Shown: positions 1-9,115, numbered from the stretch's first letter. The stretch: DNA of 64,000 nt from DASTDH01 sp041167675 (GCA_041167675.1 JBEEIB010000475.1:55049-119048), one strand, 5' to 3'. The notes: generated from the letters alone by a model not told the origin. Made by a program: numbers and translations.

Positions 1-253
1 GAGCATCAACGACCCCGCTTCCATCGGAATTGGAGATGGCAATGTCGTGTTCGACAGCGGTCCGCTCGATTTGGGAGCCTGCACCGTGGACGAGCACCAC
101 CTTAATATTGAGCGACCGCAGAACCGCAATATCGAGAAGGATGTTCGGGAAATTGTCTGAAGCCAGGATTTGGCCATCGATCGCGATGACAAAGATCTTG
201 TCACGAAAGCGTGTGACGTATTGGAGAATACCCCGAAGTTCAGGCAATTTCAT
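1..253 (-). CDS. N-acetylglutamate synthase/kinase-like protein, amino-acid-kinase domain (partial)
   Basis: This is the N-terminal 84 residues of a protein that runs off the left edge. Read on the minus strand from an ATG at 253, it begins MKLPELRGIL and contains IFVIAIDGQILAS and VVLVHGAGSQIE. The HGAG/HGxxxQI loop and the first beta strand are typical of the amino-acid-kinase fold of ArgA and ArgB, which act at the first steps of arginine synthesis. The run 'FVIAxxG....LxxDIAVLRSLxIKVVLVHG' resembles the kinase-like domain of ArgA-type N-acetylglutamate synthases more than a classical ArgB. The catalytic GNAT part, if there is one, lies outside the window, so the choice between synthase and kinase is open. 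The gene follows the HAD phosphatase gene on the same strand after 81 bp. Confidence 0.65.
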   Translation of the reverse strand, partial: MKLPELRGILQYVTRFRDKIFVIAIDGQILASDNFPNILLDIAVLRSLNIKVVLVHGAGSQIERTAVEHDIAISNSDGSGVVDA

Positions 254-334
254 TGGCTAACCAGAGACTGCGACCTTAAATATTCGTAGAACGCATGGCA
301 AGTGAACCGGCCCGTTTTGGCGGACCAATTCATT

Positions 335-997
335 TTACCGATTCACGACCAGTTCGACCAATCGTTCGATGGATAAATCCTCCGCGCTGGGCACAATCAG
401 GTCGGCGACCGAGAGATCTTGTCGCTTGCTGAATTGATTCGGAATCGCCACCACTCGCATACCTGCCGCCTTGGCCGCGCGAGAACCGGGCTCAGAATCC
501 TCCAGAGCAACGCTATAATGAGGATCAGCCTGCAGCGTTTGAACCGCTTTGAGATAGACATCAGGCGAGGGCTTTGGATTCAAGACCATATCTCGAGTGA
601 CTATCGTCTCAATGAAATGCCGAAGACCGAGCCGCTCAAGCCCCTCCTCGACCCAGCCGAACCCAGAGTTGCTGGCCACTCCGATCTTGATAGATCGGTT
701 GCGTGCATCGACCATTAATCGGTCGATTCCCGGGAGTGTGGACTGCTGGAGTGTTAATTCCCAGTTTCGACTTTCCCGACCAGGCGCATAAATGCTCCAA
801 TCGAGCTTATGACCCAAAAGCTTCTCTAAATGCAAACCGGGATCAAAGCCTCCCACATATCCGGTCGCATGTCTCCAATCGTCCAAGGTCAATTTCTGGC
901 CAAACTTTTCGTATAGCTCAGACCAACTCACAAAGCCGGGTCCTTCGGTGTCGACTATTAGCCCATCAAAATCGAAAACGAGTGCTTGGAGAGTCAT
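335..997 (-). CDS. HAD-superfamily hydrolase, beta-phosphoglucomutase-like
   Basis: The protein has 220 residues. The first HAD motif is VFDFDGLIVDTE, with nucleophile Asp9 and acid/base Asp11. A helical cap follows, then motif II near 'GVASNSG', a motif III Lys in 'LNPKPSPDVYLKA' and motif IV in 'VALEDSEPGSRAAKAAGM'. This is the subclass I-a organisation of beta-phosphoglucomutase, phosphoglycolate phosphatase and related sugar-phosphate enzymes. The substrate cannot be read from the sequence. The ATG at 997 places the first motif at the usual distance from the N terminus. It lies 52 bp downstream of ndk on the same strand and may be cotranscribed with it. Confidence 0.85.
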   Translation of the reverse strand: MTLQALVFDFDGLIVDTEGPGFVSWSELYEKFGQKLTLDDWRHATGYVGGFDPGLHLEKLLGHKLDWSIYAPGRESRNWELTLQQSTLPGIDRLMVDARNRSIKIGVASNSGFGWVEEGLERLGLRHFIETIVTRDMVLNPKPSPDVYLKAVQTLQADPHYSVALEDSEPGSRAAKAAGMRVVAIPNQFSKRQDLSVADLIVPSAEDLSIERLVELVVNR

Positions 998-1049
998 CGA
1001 GGCAGAGAAAATTCGATTTAAGTCCTTTCACCCTGCCCGACGTCTCAAA

Positions 1050-1484
1050 TTATCGCCTCAGTGCCGGCTCAAAGAGTTCCAGATCGGTAAAAAACCGCTT
1101 CAATTCGACCGCCGCAGTCTCCGGGCTATCGGAAGCATGAACCATGTTGAGCATTGAATCTGTACCGTAGTCGCCGCGAACGGTCCCTTTTGGCGCTTTG
1201 CGCGAATCCGTGGGTCCGATGAGCTCCCGTACTCGTAGAATTGCCCCTTCGCCACTCAGAGCTAGCACGATCACCGGGGAGGATTGCATGAACTCTCGAA
1301 GTGCAGGATAAAAGGGCTTATCAGCAACATGCGCATAGTGCTTGGCCAAAAGCGCGTCGTTTAGCAGGACCATCTTACATCCGACGATTTCCAGTCCGGC
1401 CTGCTCAAACCTCTTCAGTACGTCGCCACAATGTTTGGCAGCGAGGCAATCGGGCTTGAGTAGTACAAGGGTAGTCTCAACCAT
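1050..1484 (-). CDS. ndk: Nucleoside diphosphate kinase
   Basis: The protein has 144 residues, the normal length. NDK transfers the gamma phosphate of ATP to nucleoside diphosphates through a phosphohistidine. The N-terminal LVLLKPD motif carries Lys10, and the active-site motif NMVHASDS places the catalytic histidine at 116. The GxxxPxxAxPGTxRGD-like segment is present as 'GPTDSRKAPKGTVRGDYG', slightly altered from the usual 'A.PGTIRGD'. It is a cytosolic housekeeping enzyme. It lies about 250 bp downstream of pckG, separated from it by a palindrome-rich spacer, and upstream of the HAD gene. Confidence 0.95.
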   Translation of the reverse strand: MVETTLVLLKPDCLAAKHCGDVLKRFEQAGLEIVGCKMVLLNDALLAKHYAHVADKPFYPALREFMQSSPVIVLALSGEGAILRVRELIGPTDSRKAPKGTVRGDYGTDSMLNMVHASDSPETAAVELKRFFTDLELFEPALRR

Positions 1485-1603
1485 AATCGATTCCGCTATC
1501 CAGTACCTTGAATCCCAAGATCCGCAACTAAGAAAGCCGGACGGGCGGCCAACCGGGGACGCGCATAGGCATCCAGCAGGCAGACCAGAAACGCACGCAG
1601 AGA

Positions 1604-1715
1604 GGACTAGTCCCGCGGGCAGGAGATGCTCGATCGTCCCCGCCGGGACGGGCCGCGCTGCTCTCTCGATCCCGGCACTACGTACCGGGCTAGTCTAACG
1701 TGTCCCCTCTGGGAC
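1604..1715. repeat. Cluster of short palindromes between pckG and ndk
   Basis: The 250-bp spacer between pckG and ndk contains several perfect inverted repeats. GGACTAGTCC lies at 1604-1613 and CCCGCGGG follows it. GTCCC-cgcc-GGGAC lies at 1636-1649 and GTCCC-ctct-GGGAC at 1702-1715. Between the last two is CCCGG-N9-CCGGG (about 1671-1689). Two hairpins with the same 5-bp stem and different tetraloops suggest a REP-like or terminator function. No T-tract follows on the minus strand. Confidence 0.5.
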
Positions 1716-1734
1716 AGATCCGTTTCTAATCACG

Positions 1735-3507
1735 CTACAACCTAGAAATCAGCAATTCCCTCTGGTAGTGTAGCTCCGAGGGAAGATCGCTATGAAGACG
1801 AAGAAAGAGTTCGTCCTGGGCTAGTATTTCTTTTTTCCATTCTTCGACATCAATGCTGAGTGCTTCCTCCAATCTTGCGCGATCGTAGTCCATCCCTTCC
1901 AAATCGATGTCACTAGCCGCGGGCATCCAACCCAGAGGAGTCTCGTCTGCGCCTACTCGCCCACGACAACGATCGATGATCCACTTCAGAACGCGCATGT
2001 TGTCCCCGAATCCAGGCCATAAGAATTGGCCATTACGATCTTTCCGAAACCAATTGACGTGGAAAATTTTGGGAGGGCGCTTAATGATCTTCCGCATTTT
2101 GAGCCAATGACCGAAGTAAGCGCCCATGTTGTACCCACAGAAGGGTAACATGGCCATCGGATCCCGCCTCACTTGGCCCACCGCTCCGGCCGCCGCCGCT
2201 GTGGTTTCAGAACCCATTGTGGCGCCCACGTAGACGCCGTGAATCCAGTTAAACGCTTGAAAAACCAATGGAAAAACCGTCGCTCGGCGGCCGCCAAAAA
2301 TAAGCCCGCTGATCGGCACTCCCTCCGGATCATCAAACTTGGGATCCAAGGCGGGATTATTGCTGACCGGCGAACAAAAGCGGCTATTTGGGTGGGCCGC
2401 CTTTTCCCCGCCAGAACTACGCCATGGCCGTCCTTGCCAGTCGAAAAGGTTTTCTGGAGCTGGATTCTCCTTCCCCTCCCACCAGATGTCGCCGTCGGAA
2501 GTATACGCGACATTCGTGAAGATGCTGTCCCGCTTCATCGACTCCATCGCGTTTGGATTGGATCGATAGCTGGTGCCTGGAACCACTCCAAAATATCCGT
2601 TCTCCGGGTTAATCGCATAAAGACGTCCATCCGCTCCCGGCCGCATCCAGGCTATGTCATCGCCAACCGTCCAAACCTTCCATCCGGCGAATCGTTTGGG
2701 CGGAATGAGCATCGCAAAATTGGTTTTTCCGCAGGCACTCGGAAAAGCCGCTGCTACGTAGGTTTTTTCACCATTAGGATCCTCTACCCCCAGGACCAAC
2801 ATATGTTCGGCCATCCAGCCCTCCTGCCGTCCTAAATAGGAACCGATTCGTAAGCTGAGACACTTCTTCCCTAGAAGCACGTTGCCGCCGTAGTTCGATC
2901 CGACCGAAATGATCGTGTTATCCTGCGGAAAGTGGGCGATGTGTCTCCGTTCTGGGCTAACATCGAGCATGCAGTGTAGGCCGCGATTGAAATTGTCACT
3001 TTCGCCGAGCTGACGATAAGCGATCTCGCCCATGCGCGTCATGATTCGCATACTCAGAACGACGTAGATCGAATCGGTCAGCTCGATCCCGACTTTGGCC
3101 AGGCTCGACCCGGGAGGGCCCATTAAATAGGGAACCACGTACATTCGCCGGCCGCGCATCGCTCCTTCGGCTAAGCCGTAAAGCTTGCTGTACATGTCCG
3201 CAGGAGCAGTCCAATTGTTCGTGGGTCCAGCTTCATCTGCGCTCGGCGTACATATATATGTGCACTGTTCGACGCGAGCAACATCGTTAACTTCCGACCG
3301 ATGGTAATAACAACCGGGCCATTTTTCTCGATCCAGTGGAATCAAGATCCCCTGCTCAACGGCAAGACGGGTGAGAAAATCCTTTTCCTGCACCGAGCCA
3401 TCACACCAAAAAACCTGTTCCGGTTGGCAAATGTGGGCCATTTTTTCAACCCAGGAGATAATGCCTTGGTTATGTGTGTTTTTGCTGCCAGGCGTACTGT
3501 CGCTCAT
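1735..3507 (-). CDS. pckG: Phosphoenolpyruvate carboxykinase (GTP)
   Basis: The protein has 590 residues from the chosen start. It interconverts oxaloacetate + GTP and phosphoenolpyruvate + GDP + CO2, at the entry to gluconeogenesis. The GTP-class P-loop is present as FPSACGKTNFAML at residues 255-267, with the hyper-reactive Cys259. The family block 'GDDIAWM' and the C-terminal 'FHVNWFRKD' and 'FLWPGFGDNMRVLKWI' are also present. An in-frame ATG at 3579 would add 24 residues. I prefer the ATG at 3507 because an AAGGGAC ribosome-binding-like sequence precedes it and the extension (MNYSEMVLDR...) is unlike the family. The gene is divergent from the methyltransferase gene starting at 3624. Confidence 0.96.
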   Translation of the reverse strand: MSDSTPGSKNTHNQGIISWVEKMAHICQPEQVFWCDGSVQEKDFLTRLAVEQGILIPLDREKWPGCYYHRSEVNDVARVEQCTYICTPSADEAGPTNNWTAPADMYSKLYGLAEGAMRGRRMYVVPYLMGPPGSSLAKVGIELTDSIYVVLSMRIMTRMGEIAYRQLGESDNFNRGLHCMLDVSPERRHIAHFPQDNTIISVGSNYGGNVLLGKKCLSLRIGSYLGRQEGWMAEHMLVLGVEDPNGEKTYVAAAFPSACGKTNFAMLIPPKRFAGWKVWTVGDDIAWMRPGADGRLYAINPENGYFGVVPGTSYRSNPNAMESMKRDSIFTNVAYTSDGDIWWEGKENPAPENLFDWQGRPWRSSGGEKAAHPNSRFCSPVSNNPALDPKFDDPEGVPISGLIFGGRRATVFPLVFQAFNWIHGVYVGATMGSETTAAAAGAVGQVRRDPMAMLPFCGYNMGAYFGHWLKMRKIIKRPPKIFHVNWFRKDRNGQFLWPGFGDNMRVLKWIIDRCRGRVGADETPLGWMPAASDIDLEGMDYDRARLEEALSIDVEEWKKEILAQDELFLRLHSDLPSELHYQRELLISRL

Positions 3508-3623
3508 GCGGTTTCGTCCCTTGGTCTCAAGCGTACTATTTTGCAAAATGCGATCCAAGACCATTTCGGAATAGTTCATTCCCGCTCTGCATTCTCAAAG
3601 AATCAAAAACCGACTCTCACCAA

Positions 3624-4664
3624 ATGGAATTGAAACTTCGAATTAACGAAGTCGCATTCGGCGGTAGTGGGGTCGGAAAGGCGGACGGCAAAGTCGTATT
3701 CGTGCCTTTCACCGTCGACGGCGAGTTGGTTCAGGTTCGAATCACCGAATCACATAAAAGTTTCAGTTTGGGGTCGGTCGAGACCATTCTGCAAACCTCA
3801 CCCTATCGCGAGGAACCACCTTGTCCTTACTACCAGACTTGCGGCGGCTGCGATTACCAACACATTCAATACGCGCATCAACTGGAATTGAAACGCCTCC
3901 AGGTCGAACAGACGCTGCGCCGAATCGCCAAACTCGCGGAAATAGTCGTTCCGCCCGTCTGCCCTAGTCCAAAAATCTACGGCTTTCGCAATCGGATTAC
4001 GGTCCACTCCGATGGTCAGGTGATCGGTTTTTTTCGGAAGAAAAGCCGTAAGATCGTTGATATTGCGCGCTGCGCCCTTGCTTCCGATATAGTGAATGCC
4101 AAGCTGGCCCAACTGCGTCATCAGGGATTGGCGGCAGGCAGTCATGCCACGGCGCGAGAGGACGATACGAGCACTACTTTCACGCAGACCAACGACGAAG
4201 TCGCTGCCAAACTCTTGGACTACGTCCGAGCACGGCTGAAAGGCACGGTTCTGGTAGACGCCTATTGCGGTTCGGGTTTCTTTGCTCACCAGCTCGCTCC
4301 GGCGTGCGAAACAGTTATCGGTATCGAATGGAATCGAGCGGCATACAAGTTGGCCGCTCAATCGGCCTTTACCCACGAAAAGTATTATTGTGGAGACGTG
4401 ACAGATCTACTGCCGCAAGTTTTGCGGAAGTATCGCGTTTCCACACTGCTTCTTGACCCACCGGCAGAAGGTTTGACGAAACAGGTATGCGAAACGATTG
4501 GCGAGTACCCACCCAGCACAGTGATATACATCTCTTGTAATCCCGCTACCTTCGCTCGCGATCTGAGCCGTTTGCGGCCAAGATTCCGTCTCACCGAAGT
4601 GCAGCCATTCGACATGTTTCCGCAAACTGCAGAAATCGAGTTAGCCGCGCTGCTCGAACCATAG
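3624..4664 (+). CDS. 23S rRNA/tRNA m5U methyltransferase, RlmD/TrmA family
   Basis: The protein has 346 residues. Family members transfer a methyl group from SAM to C5 of uridine. An N-terminal TRAM-like OB domain (about 1-55) precedes a four-cysteine set at C67, C73, C76 and C150. This spacing (C-x5-C-x2-C...C) fits the 4Fe-4S cluster of RlmD-type enzymes. SAM motif I is VLVDAYCGSGFF (209-220), and DPPAEGL (278-284) replaces the common DPPRxG. The catalytic cysteine is in YISCNPAT (C305), and the C-terminal DMFPQTAEIE holds the general-base Glu. The start at 3624 was chosen because upstream in-frame sequence overlaps pckG and lacks homology-like character. At 346 residues it is shorter than E. 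coli RlmD. Whether the target is rRNA or tRNA cannot be told. Confidence 0.85.
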   Translation: MELKLRINEVAFGGSGVGKADGKVVFVPFTVDGELVQVRITESHKSFSLGSVETILQTSPYREEPPCPYYQTCGGCDYQHIQYAHQLELKRLQVEQTLRRIAKLAEIVVPPVCPSPKIYGFRNRITVHSDGQVIGFFRKKSRKIVDIARCALASDIVNAKLAQLRHQGLAAGSHATAREDDTSTTFTQTNDEVAAKLLDYVRARLKGTVLVDAYCGSGFFAHQLAPACETVIGIEWNRAAYKLAAQSAFTHEKYYCGDVTDLLPQVLRKYRVSTLLLDPPAEGLTKQVCETIGEYPPSTVIYISCNPATFARDLSRLRPRFRLTEVQPFDMFPQTAEIELAALLEP

Positions 4665-4678
4665 GAGTTACCGGTTCC

Positions 4679-4735
4679 CGGGTTTTCCGCGATCGGGCCG
4701 ACCTTGCAACTTGTCACCGGCAACCCATAACCTGG
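4679..4735. repeat. Convergent intergenic spacer with GTTAYGGGTTR/ACAAGTTGC-type repeat
   Basis: This short spacer separates the convergent methyltransferase and LysR genes. Read on minus it contains GGTTATGGGTTGCCGGTGACAAGTTGC split over its length. It shares GTTAyGGGTTrC and ACAAGTTGC blocks with the spacer at 17495-17550, which also sits between convergent genes. It contains a TTCCCGGG palindromic core at about 4676-4684. A shared intergenic repeat or a bidirectional terminator are both possible. Confidence 0.35.
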
Positions 4736-5653
4736 TCAGGCAATGCTCTCCTGGGACGGATTAGCTGTAAGAAAAGTCCAGAATCGCTCGACCAGTGGCC
4801 TGGTTCTCTCGAGCGATCGATAGATGCGCACTTCCATCGGCCCGGCATCGGGAATATCGATGACCTGAACTGTGCATCGACTTAGCTCGTTCCGGACCGA
4901 ACTTTCCGGAAGCCAAGCGATCCCATGACCGGCCAGTACCATTGCCTTAACCGCTTCCGCCATTCCATTTTCATAAACTTTTTTTAGTTGAAGCCGATTG
5001 GCCGACTCAGACAGCACGACGCGGCACAATCTGCCTAAGAAAGACTCCGAGGTGTACCCCAGGAATGGAATCGCGGTGCCGACGAACTGCGAAACAGGAA
5101 AATAGGGATGGCCTTCCACATCAACGCCGGTAACCAGAACCAGGCGATCCGAACCGAGAGCAACGTGGGGAAACTTCGCCGGGTCCAGAAATACGGGCAC
5201 CATCGGATGATAATAGGTGAACAAAAAATCGCACTCTCCTTCCACCAACCGTTGAATCGAATCCTGGAAATCATCGGTAAATAGGCTCACTCCAATTGTG
5301 CCAAAAGAGCGTTCCACCTTCTTCAGCCAGGCGGGCAAAAACTGCAGAGAAAGCGCGTGCAGCGCAGCGATCTTCACGGTTGAGCCGGTAAGCTTGTCCT
5401 GACTTTGCAATCGACCGCGCTCCTCTTGCAACATCCTTACAACCTCCTCGGCGACCGCCCGAAACTGTCGTCCAGCGGGAGTAAGCGAAGTGGGATAGGT
5501 GCTCCGATCAACGAGCGGAGTTCCAATCCACATTTCCAACGCCTGAATCCGGCGACTGAATGCCGATTGAGTAACGTGGCGTTGAGTCGCCGATTTCGAA
5601 AAACTATGCGTGCTTGCGAGACTCAGGAAATCTTCTAGCCAGATCAGGTCCAC
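4736..5653 (-). CDS. LysR-family transcriptional regulator
   Basis: From a GTG at 5653 the protein has 305 residues, the usual LysR length. The N-terminal winged helix-turn-helix reads 'WLEDFLSLASTHSFSKSA' then 'VTQSAFSRRIQALE' and 'LVDRS'. A type-2 periplasmic-binding-like effector domain follows (about 90-300). The start of the fold matches the subgroup with 'KWLEDFLSLAxTxSFSxxA'. An in-frame TTG at 5794 would add 47 low-complexity residues and is unlikely. No strong Shine-Dalgarno sequence precedes the GTG, so the start is uncertain. It is transcribed in the same direction as ubiD, 257 bp downstream of it, and not divergently from an obvious target. Effector and regulon are unknown. Confidence 0.85.
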   Translation of the reverse strand: MDLIWLEDFLSLASTHSFSKSATQRHVTQSAFSRRIQALEMWIGTPLVDRSTYPTSLTPAGRQFRAVAEEVVRMLQEERGRLQSQDKLTGSTVKIAALHALSLQFLPAWLKKVERSFGTIGVSLFTDDFQDSIQRLVEGECDFLFTYYHPMVPVFLDPAKFPHVALGSDRLVLVTGVDVEGHPYFPVSQFVGTAIPFLGYTSESFLGRLCRVVLSESANRLQLKKVYENGMAEAVKAMVLAGHGIAWLPESSVRNELSRCTVQVIDIPDAGPMEVRIYRSLERTRPLVERFWTFLTANPSQESIA

Positions 5654-5910
5654 GGCATTCGAGCGTATTCCAGGTTCGGGATCGACGCCACGGGGAATAA
5701 CGCCGACAACGCCGGAACGCCGGGAGTGGGCTGAAAAGCGAATGCGGATACCTCGGGGCGGCGACTGTCCTACCAATGGCAATGTCGTGCCCAACCTGAA
5801 AATTCGAACGAAGCGACTGGTTCACGATGGCCATAAATTGCAGTCGCCTTGGGGTCGTTCGCCCGAACAGTGCGTTCAGGGGCGATGGCGAGCGGTGGCG
5901 ACTGCGTTCC

Positions 5911-7386
5911 TCACCCAATCCCCCAGTCCCTCAGCTTCTGATCTACCCGACGCTGGGTTGCTTCATCCATACGAACCAGCTCCGGCCACGTTCGATGGTA
6001 ACCTTCGCCCGCGAGCTTGCGCGTGGCATCGAATCCCATATGGGAGCCGATGTTCGGTAGCGTTGGCGCATGATCAAGGCTGTCCGAGGGATTTTTGATG
6101 AACGTCGTGTCCCGCTGAGGATCGGTATTTGCGCAGAGTCGAAATAGTACTTCGCTCGTGTTTCTCACGTCGCAATCTTCATCAACGACTACGACGTATT
6201 TCGAAAACATCATTTGGCCCATCCCCCAGAGTCCGTGCATTATTTTGTAAGCCTGATAAGGATACTGTTTCCGGATGCTCACAAAAACCAGGTTGTGAAA
6301 CACTCCTTCTGCTGGCAGGGCCATGTCGACGATTTCCGGAAAGTTCATCTTAAAGACCGGAAGAAAAATCCGAACGCTGGCATCACCGATATAAAAATCT
6401 TCCATCGGTGGAACCCCCACGATCGTGGCCGGATAAATCGCTTTGTTACGGTGAGTAATTGCGGTGAGATGAAAAACCGGATACGGATCGATTGGCGTAT
6501 AGAATCCGGTGTGATCGCCAAAAGGTCCCTCCTCTCTCAACTCTCCCGGTTGCACGTACCCTTCCAAGACAAAGTCGACATCAGCCGGAACCTCGAGATT
6601 GACGGACTCGCATTTTATCAGCTCAACTGACTTCTTCCGAATGAATCCCGCGAATAACACTTCATCCAGGCCATCGGGTAAAGGAGCTGTTGCTGCGAAC
6701 GTGTATGCAGGATCCCCTCCCAGGCAGACCGCTACCGGCATTGGTTCGTTGCGTTGGTAGTAGAGCCGGCCGTGACGCGCGCCGACTTTATGAACTTGCC
6801 AGTGCATGCCCGTTGTTTGTCCATCGTAGAGTTGCATGCGGTACATCCCCACATTCCGTTGTCCGCTCTCCGGATCCTGAGTATAGACATTCGGCAAGGT
6901 AATGAAACGCCCACCGTCTTTTGGCCAGCAATGCAAAACCGGTAAATCCCGGAGCGAGAATGAGTCGCCTGGCTGAAACCGATGGATGACCTCCTTGCAT
7001 GGACCGTCGGTTACCTTCTTTGGCCGGGCATGCAACAAATCCAACCCTTGCCGCAGGAGATTCCATCCTTCGCTCACTGAAGTGGGCGGCTTTGCCTTCA
7101 GCATCAGCTGTACTTGATGAGCCAGTTCCTCAACAGAATCCAAACCGAGCGCGCGGCCCATCCTGCGTTCCGAACCAAACAAATTGATGGCGACCGGAAA
7201 CCGCGAGGATGACCCATCAATCGTCGGCTTCTCGAATAGAAGCGCTTTCCCTCCCCCCGTCTTCTTCATTTCACGGTCGGCGACGTCCGTGATCTCGAGC
7301 TCGGTCGCAACCGATTGAGAAACACGAATGAGTTCACCGCATCGATCTAGTTCGGTAACAAATTGCTCAAGCGATGGATAGGCCAT
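5911..7386 (-). CDS. ubiD: UbiD-family prenylated-FMN decarboxylase
   Basis: The protein has 491 residues, the usual UbiD size. The family decarboxylates unsaturated or aromatic acids with prenylated FMN. Members act in ubiquinone and menaquinone (MqnL) pathways. The catalytic ERD set is visible: Arg183 in NVGMYRMQ, and Glu286 and Asp291 in EEGPFGDHTGFY. The prFMN/metal region also contains 'HWQVHK', and 'TLPNVYTQDPE' is a conserved strand. The matching flavin prenyltransferase (UbiX) is not in the window. A UbiA-like gene lies 2.8 kb further on, which makes a quinone role plausible but not shown. The gene between them and the moa genes is unrelated. Confidence 0.9.
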   Translation of the reverse strand: MAYPSLEQFVTELDRCGELIRVSQSVATELEITDVADREMKKTGGGKALLFEKPTIDGSSSRFPVAINLFGSERRMGRALGLDSVEELAHQVQLMLKAKPPTSVSEGWNLLRQGLDLLHARPKKVTDGPCKEVIHRFQPGDSFSLRDLPVLHCWPKDGGRFITLPNVYTQDPESGQRNVGMYRMQLYDGQTTGMHWQVHKVGARHGRLYYQRNEPMPVAVCLGGDPAYTFAATAPLPDGLDEVLFAGFIRKKSVELIKCESVNLEVPADVDFVLEGYVQPGELREEGPFGDHTGFYTPIDPYPVFHLTAITHRNKAIYPATIVGVPPMEDFYIGDASVRIFLPVFKMNFPEIVDMALPAEGVFHNLVFVSIRKQYPYQAYKIMHGLWGMGQMMFSKYVVVVDEDCDVRNTSEVLFRLCANTDPQRDTTFIKNPSDSLDHAPTLPNIGSHMGFDATRKLAGEGYHRTWPELVRMDEATQRRVDQKLRDWGIG

Positions 7387-7510
7387 GGATTAACGAATTG
7401 GCAAGTGGTAGACACAGCGGAAGTCGTTTGCATTTCCAAAAGATCGGATTTGGCAAAATGGAGTTTCCTGAGAAAAGAGTTAGCACCGGCCACCCAACCG
7501 TTACGCAAAG

Positions 7511-7969
7511 TTATCGAAGATATTCCCAACCGGTTAGGCGGTTCCCTTCGAAAAACGCCGTCTTATAGGGAACTTCAATGGTAGTGAAATCGTCATATGG
7601 GCCGTAGAACGGATCGTAGAAGCCGTAACGATAACGAAAGCCCGGCCAGTAATGATAGTAATGGTAGAAGCCGAAATGCGCGTAAGCCGGATAGTAGTAG
7701 CCGGAATAAACCGTGCGGTACGTTGTGTAGACCCATGCCTCATAGGCGTGACCATTGCGAAATCCACTTATTACACGATCCGGCGAACCCCAAGCCAAAT
7801 AAACTTGGTCTCGGGTGAAGCCATATCGAACTTGCCCGGAACGCACCAACGCTTGATCGGCAGGCGAAAGCTGGGCGTAGGCGTACGGTTTTTCTTTGAT
7901 CCGGTCTTCAACCGTCGAACAGCCGGCGAGAAGCAAGAGTATCAAGGCAAATGCCCACCGCCGTTTCAT
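7511..7969 (-). CDS. Tyrosine-rich lipoprotein, SmpA/BamE-like N-terminal part
   Basis: The protein has 152 residues. It starts MKRRWAFALILLLLAGCSTVEDR, with a lipobox LLAGC that would acylate Cys17. The Ser at +2 favours outer-membrane sorting. Residues 45-65 ('VRYGFTRDQVYLAWGSPDRV') resemble the G-x-T-x-x-x-V-x-x-x-x-G-x-P motif of SmpA/OmlA (BamE) and related small lipoproteins. The middle (about 80-130) is very rich in Tyr, Phe and His and ends 'FFEGNRLTGWEYLR'. It probably anchors in the outer membrane. Binding partners are unknown and no operon partner is evident. Confidence 0.7.
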   Translation of the reverse strand: MKRRWAFALILLLLAGCSTVEDRIKEKPYAYAQLSPADQALVRSGQVRYGFTRDQVYLAWGSPDRVISGFRNGHAYEAWVYTTYRTVYSGYYYPAYAHFGFYHYYHYWPGFRYRYGFYDPFYGPYDDFTTIEVPYKTAFFEGNRLTGWEYLR

Positions 7970-8092
7970 TCAACAAAGAGTATCGAGAATTAATATCCAT
8001 TCAAAGAGAATCCTGATGGGCAATGGACTCGCGCTCGCTCCTTCGCTAACAGGTTATCTTGCACTAAGCGCTCGCGTGATTAGACTCTCTTC

Positions 8093-9094
8093 ATGGAGGA
8101 TCGATTTGGACACCGCATCAGCTATCTACGGGTGTCGGTTACCGACCGATGCAACGAGCGATGCGTCTATTGCATGCCCCAGGAGCTTCAGGAGTGGCTC
8201 CCCCACCACGAAATTCTAACCTACCAGGAGGTTCAGCGCTTGGTTCGAGTCGCTTCCGAATTGGGAGTAAGAAAAGTACGAATCACCGGCGGCGAACCGC
8301 TCACTCGAAGAAACGTTCTCGAGTTGTTTCGCCAGATCAGCGAACTACCGAAAATTCAAGAGATTGGGGTCTCGACTAACGGTTCTCTATTGGCGAAGGA
8401 AGTCGCTCCCGGCCTCACCATGGCCAAAGCTCTGCGCCAGCTCCGAGTGTCGAGCCTTAACGTCTCGCTTGATACACTTAAGGCCGAGACCTACGCCGCA
8501 ATTACTGGCCGGGATTTTTTGAAACAAACCTTGGCCGGCCTCGAGGCCGCTAAACAGGCTGGCTTTAGCAACATTCGGCTTAATACAGTCTTGATGCGCG
8601 GGAGGAACGAACACGAACTGACCGAGCTTATTCGATTTGCTCGGCTTCATCAGTTTTTGGTGCGCTTTATCGAGTTGATGCCGGTAAGTACTGAGACGGT
8701 CCTCGAGGACGAGAATTTCCTTCCGGTTGCGGAAGCAAAGCGTCTCATCGAATCGGAATTCGGGCCTTTGATTCCCGATCCGCAATACCGAACGAATGGT
8801 CCGGCCGTCTATTATCAATGTCCCGGTTTTCCGCAACGAGTCGGCTTTATCGGCGCTCTCACCAACCTTCACTTTTGCGAGAGCTGCAATAAGCTTCGGC
8901 TTACCTGTGAAGGGAAACTTCGTCCTTGTCTGGGTAGCCACCTTGAATTCGACATCAAAAAACCGTTGCGGGAAGGCGCTTCGGACCAGGACCTTCAGCG
9001 GTTTTTCCGACAGGTTGTGGATCAGAAACCCGAAATGCACGAGTTTCGATCGAACTATCAACCCGGCCGAAAGATGGTCGCCATCGGCGGCTAG
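8093..9094 (+). CDS. moaA: GTP 3',8-cyclase (molybdenum cofactor synthesis)
   Basis: The protein has 333 residues. It is a radical-SAM enzyme that converts GTP to 3',8-cyclo-7,8-dihydro-GTP, the first step of molybdopterin synthesis. The N-terminal cluster is C20-x3-C24-x2-C27 in VTDRCNERCVYC. The GGEPL SAM-binding motif is present. A second C-terminal Cys set (FCESCNKLRLTC...RPC) binds the substrate-side 4Fe-4S cluster. The C terminus ends in Gly-Gly, required in MoaA. The ATG at 8093 gives the canonical start 'DRFGHRISYLRVSVTDRC'. moaC follows 21 bp later and mogA overlaps moaC, so this is a three-gene operon. Confidence 0.96.
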   Translation: MEDRFGHRISYLRVSVTDRCNERCVYCMPQELQEWLPHHEILTYQEVQRLVRVASELGVRKVRITGGEPLTRRNVLELFRQISELPKIQEIGVSTNGSLLAKEVAPGLTMAKALRQLRVSSLNVSLDTLKAETYAAITGRDFLKQTLAGLEAAKQAGFSNIRLNTVLMRGRNEHELTELIRFARLHQFLVRFIELMPVSTETVLEDENFLPVAEAKRLIESEFGPLIPDPQYRTNGPAVYYQCPGFPQRVGFIGALTNLHFCESCNKLRLTCEGKLRPCLGSHLEFDIKKPLREGASDQDLQRFFRQVVDQKPEMHEFRSNYQPGRKMVAIGG

Positions 9095-9115
9095 CGCAAT
9101 ACTGGACTGTATTAG

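Noticed and set aside
3730..3745. GGTTCGAATC tRNA-like T-loop
   Set aside because: It lies inside the TRAM domain coding region of the methyltransferase and no cloverleaf is present.
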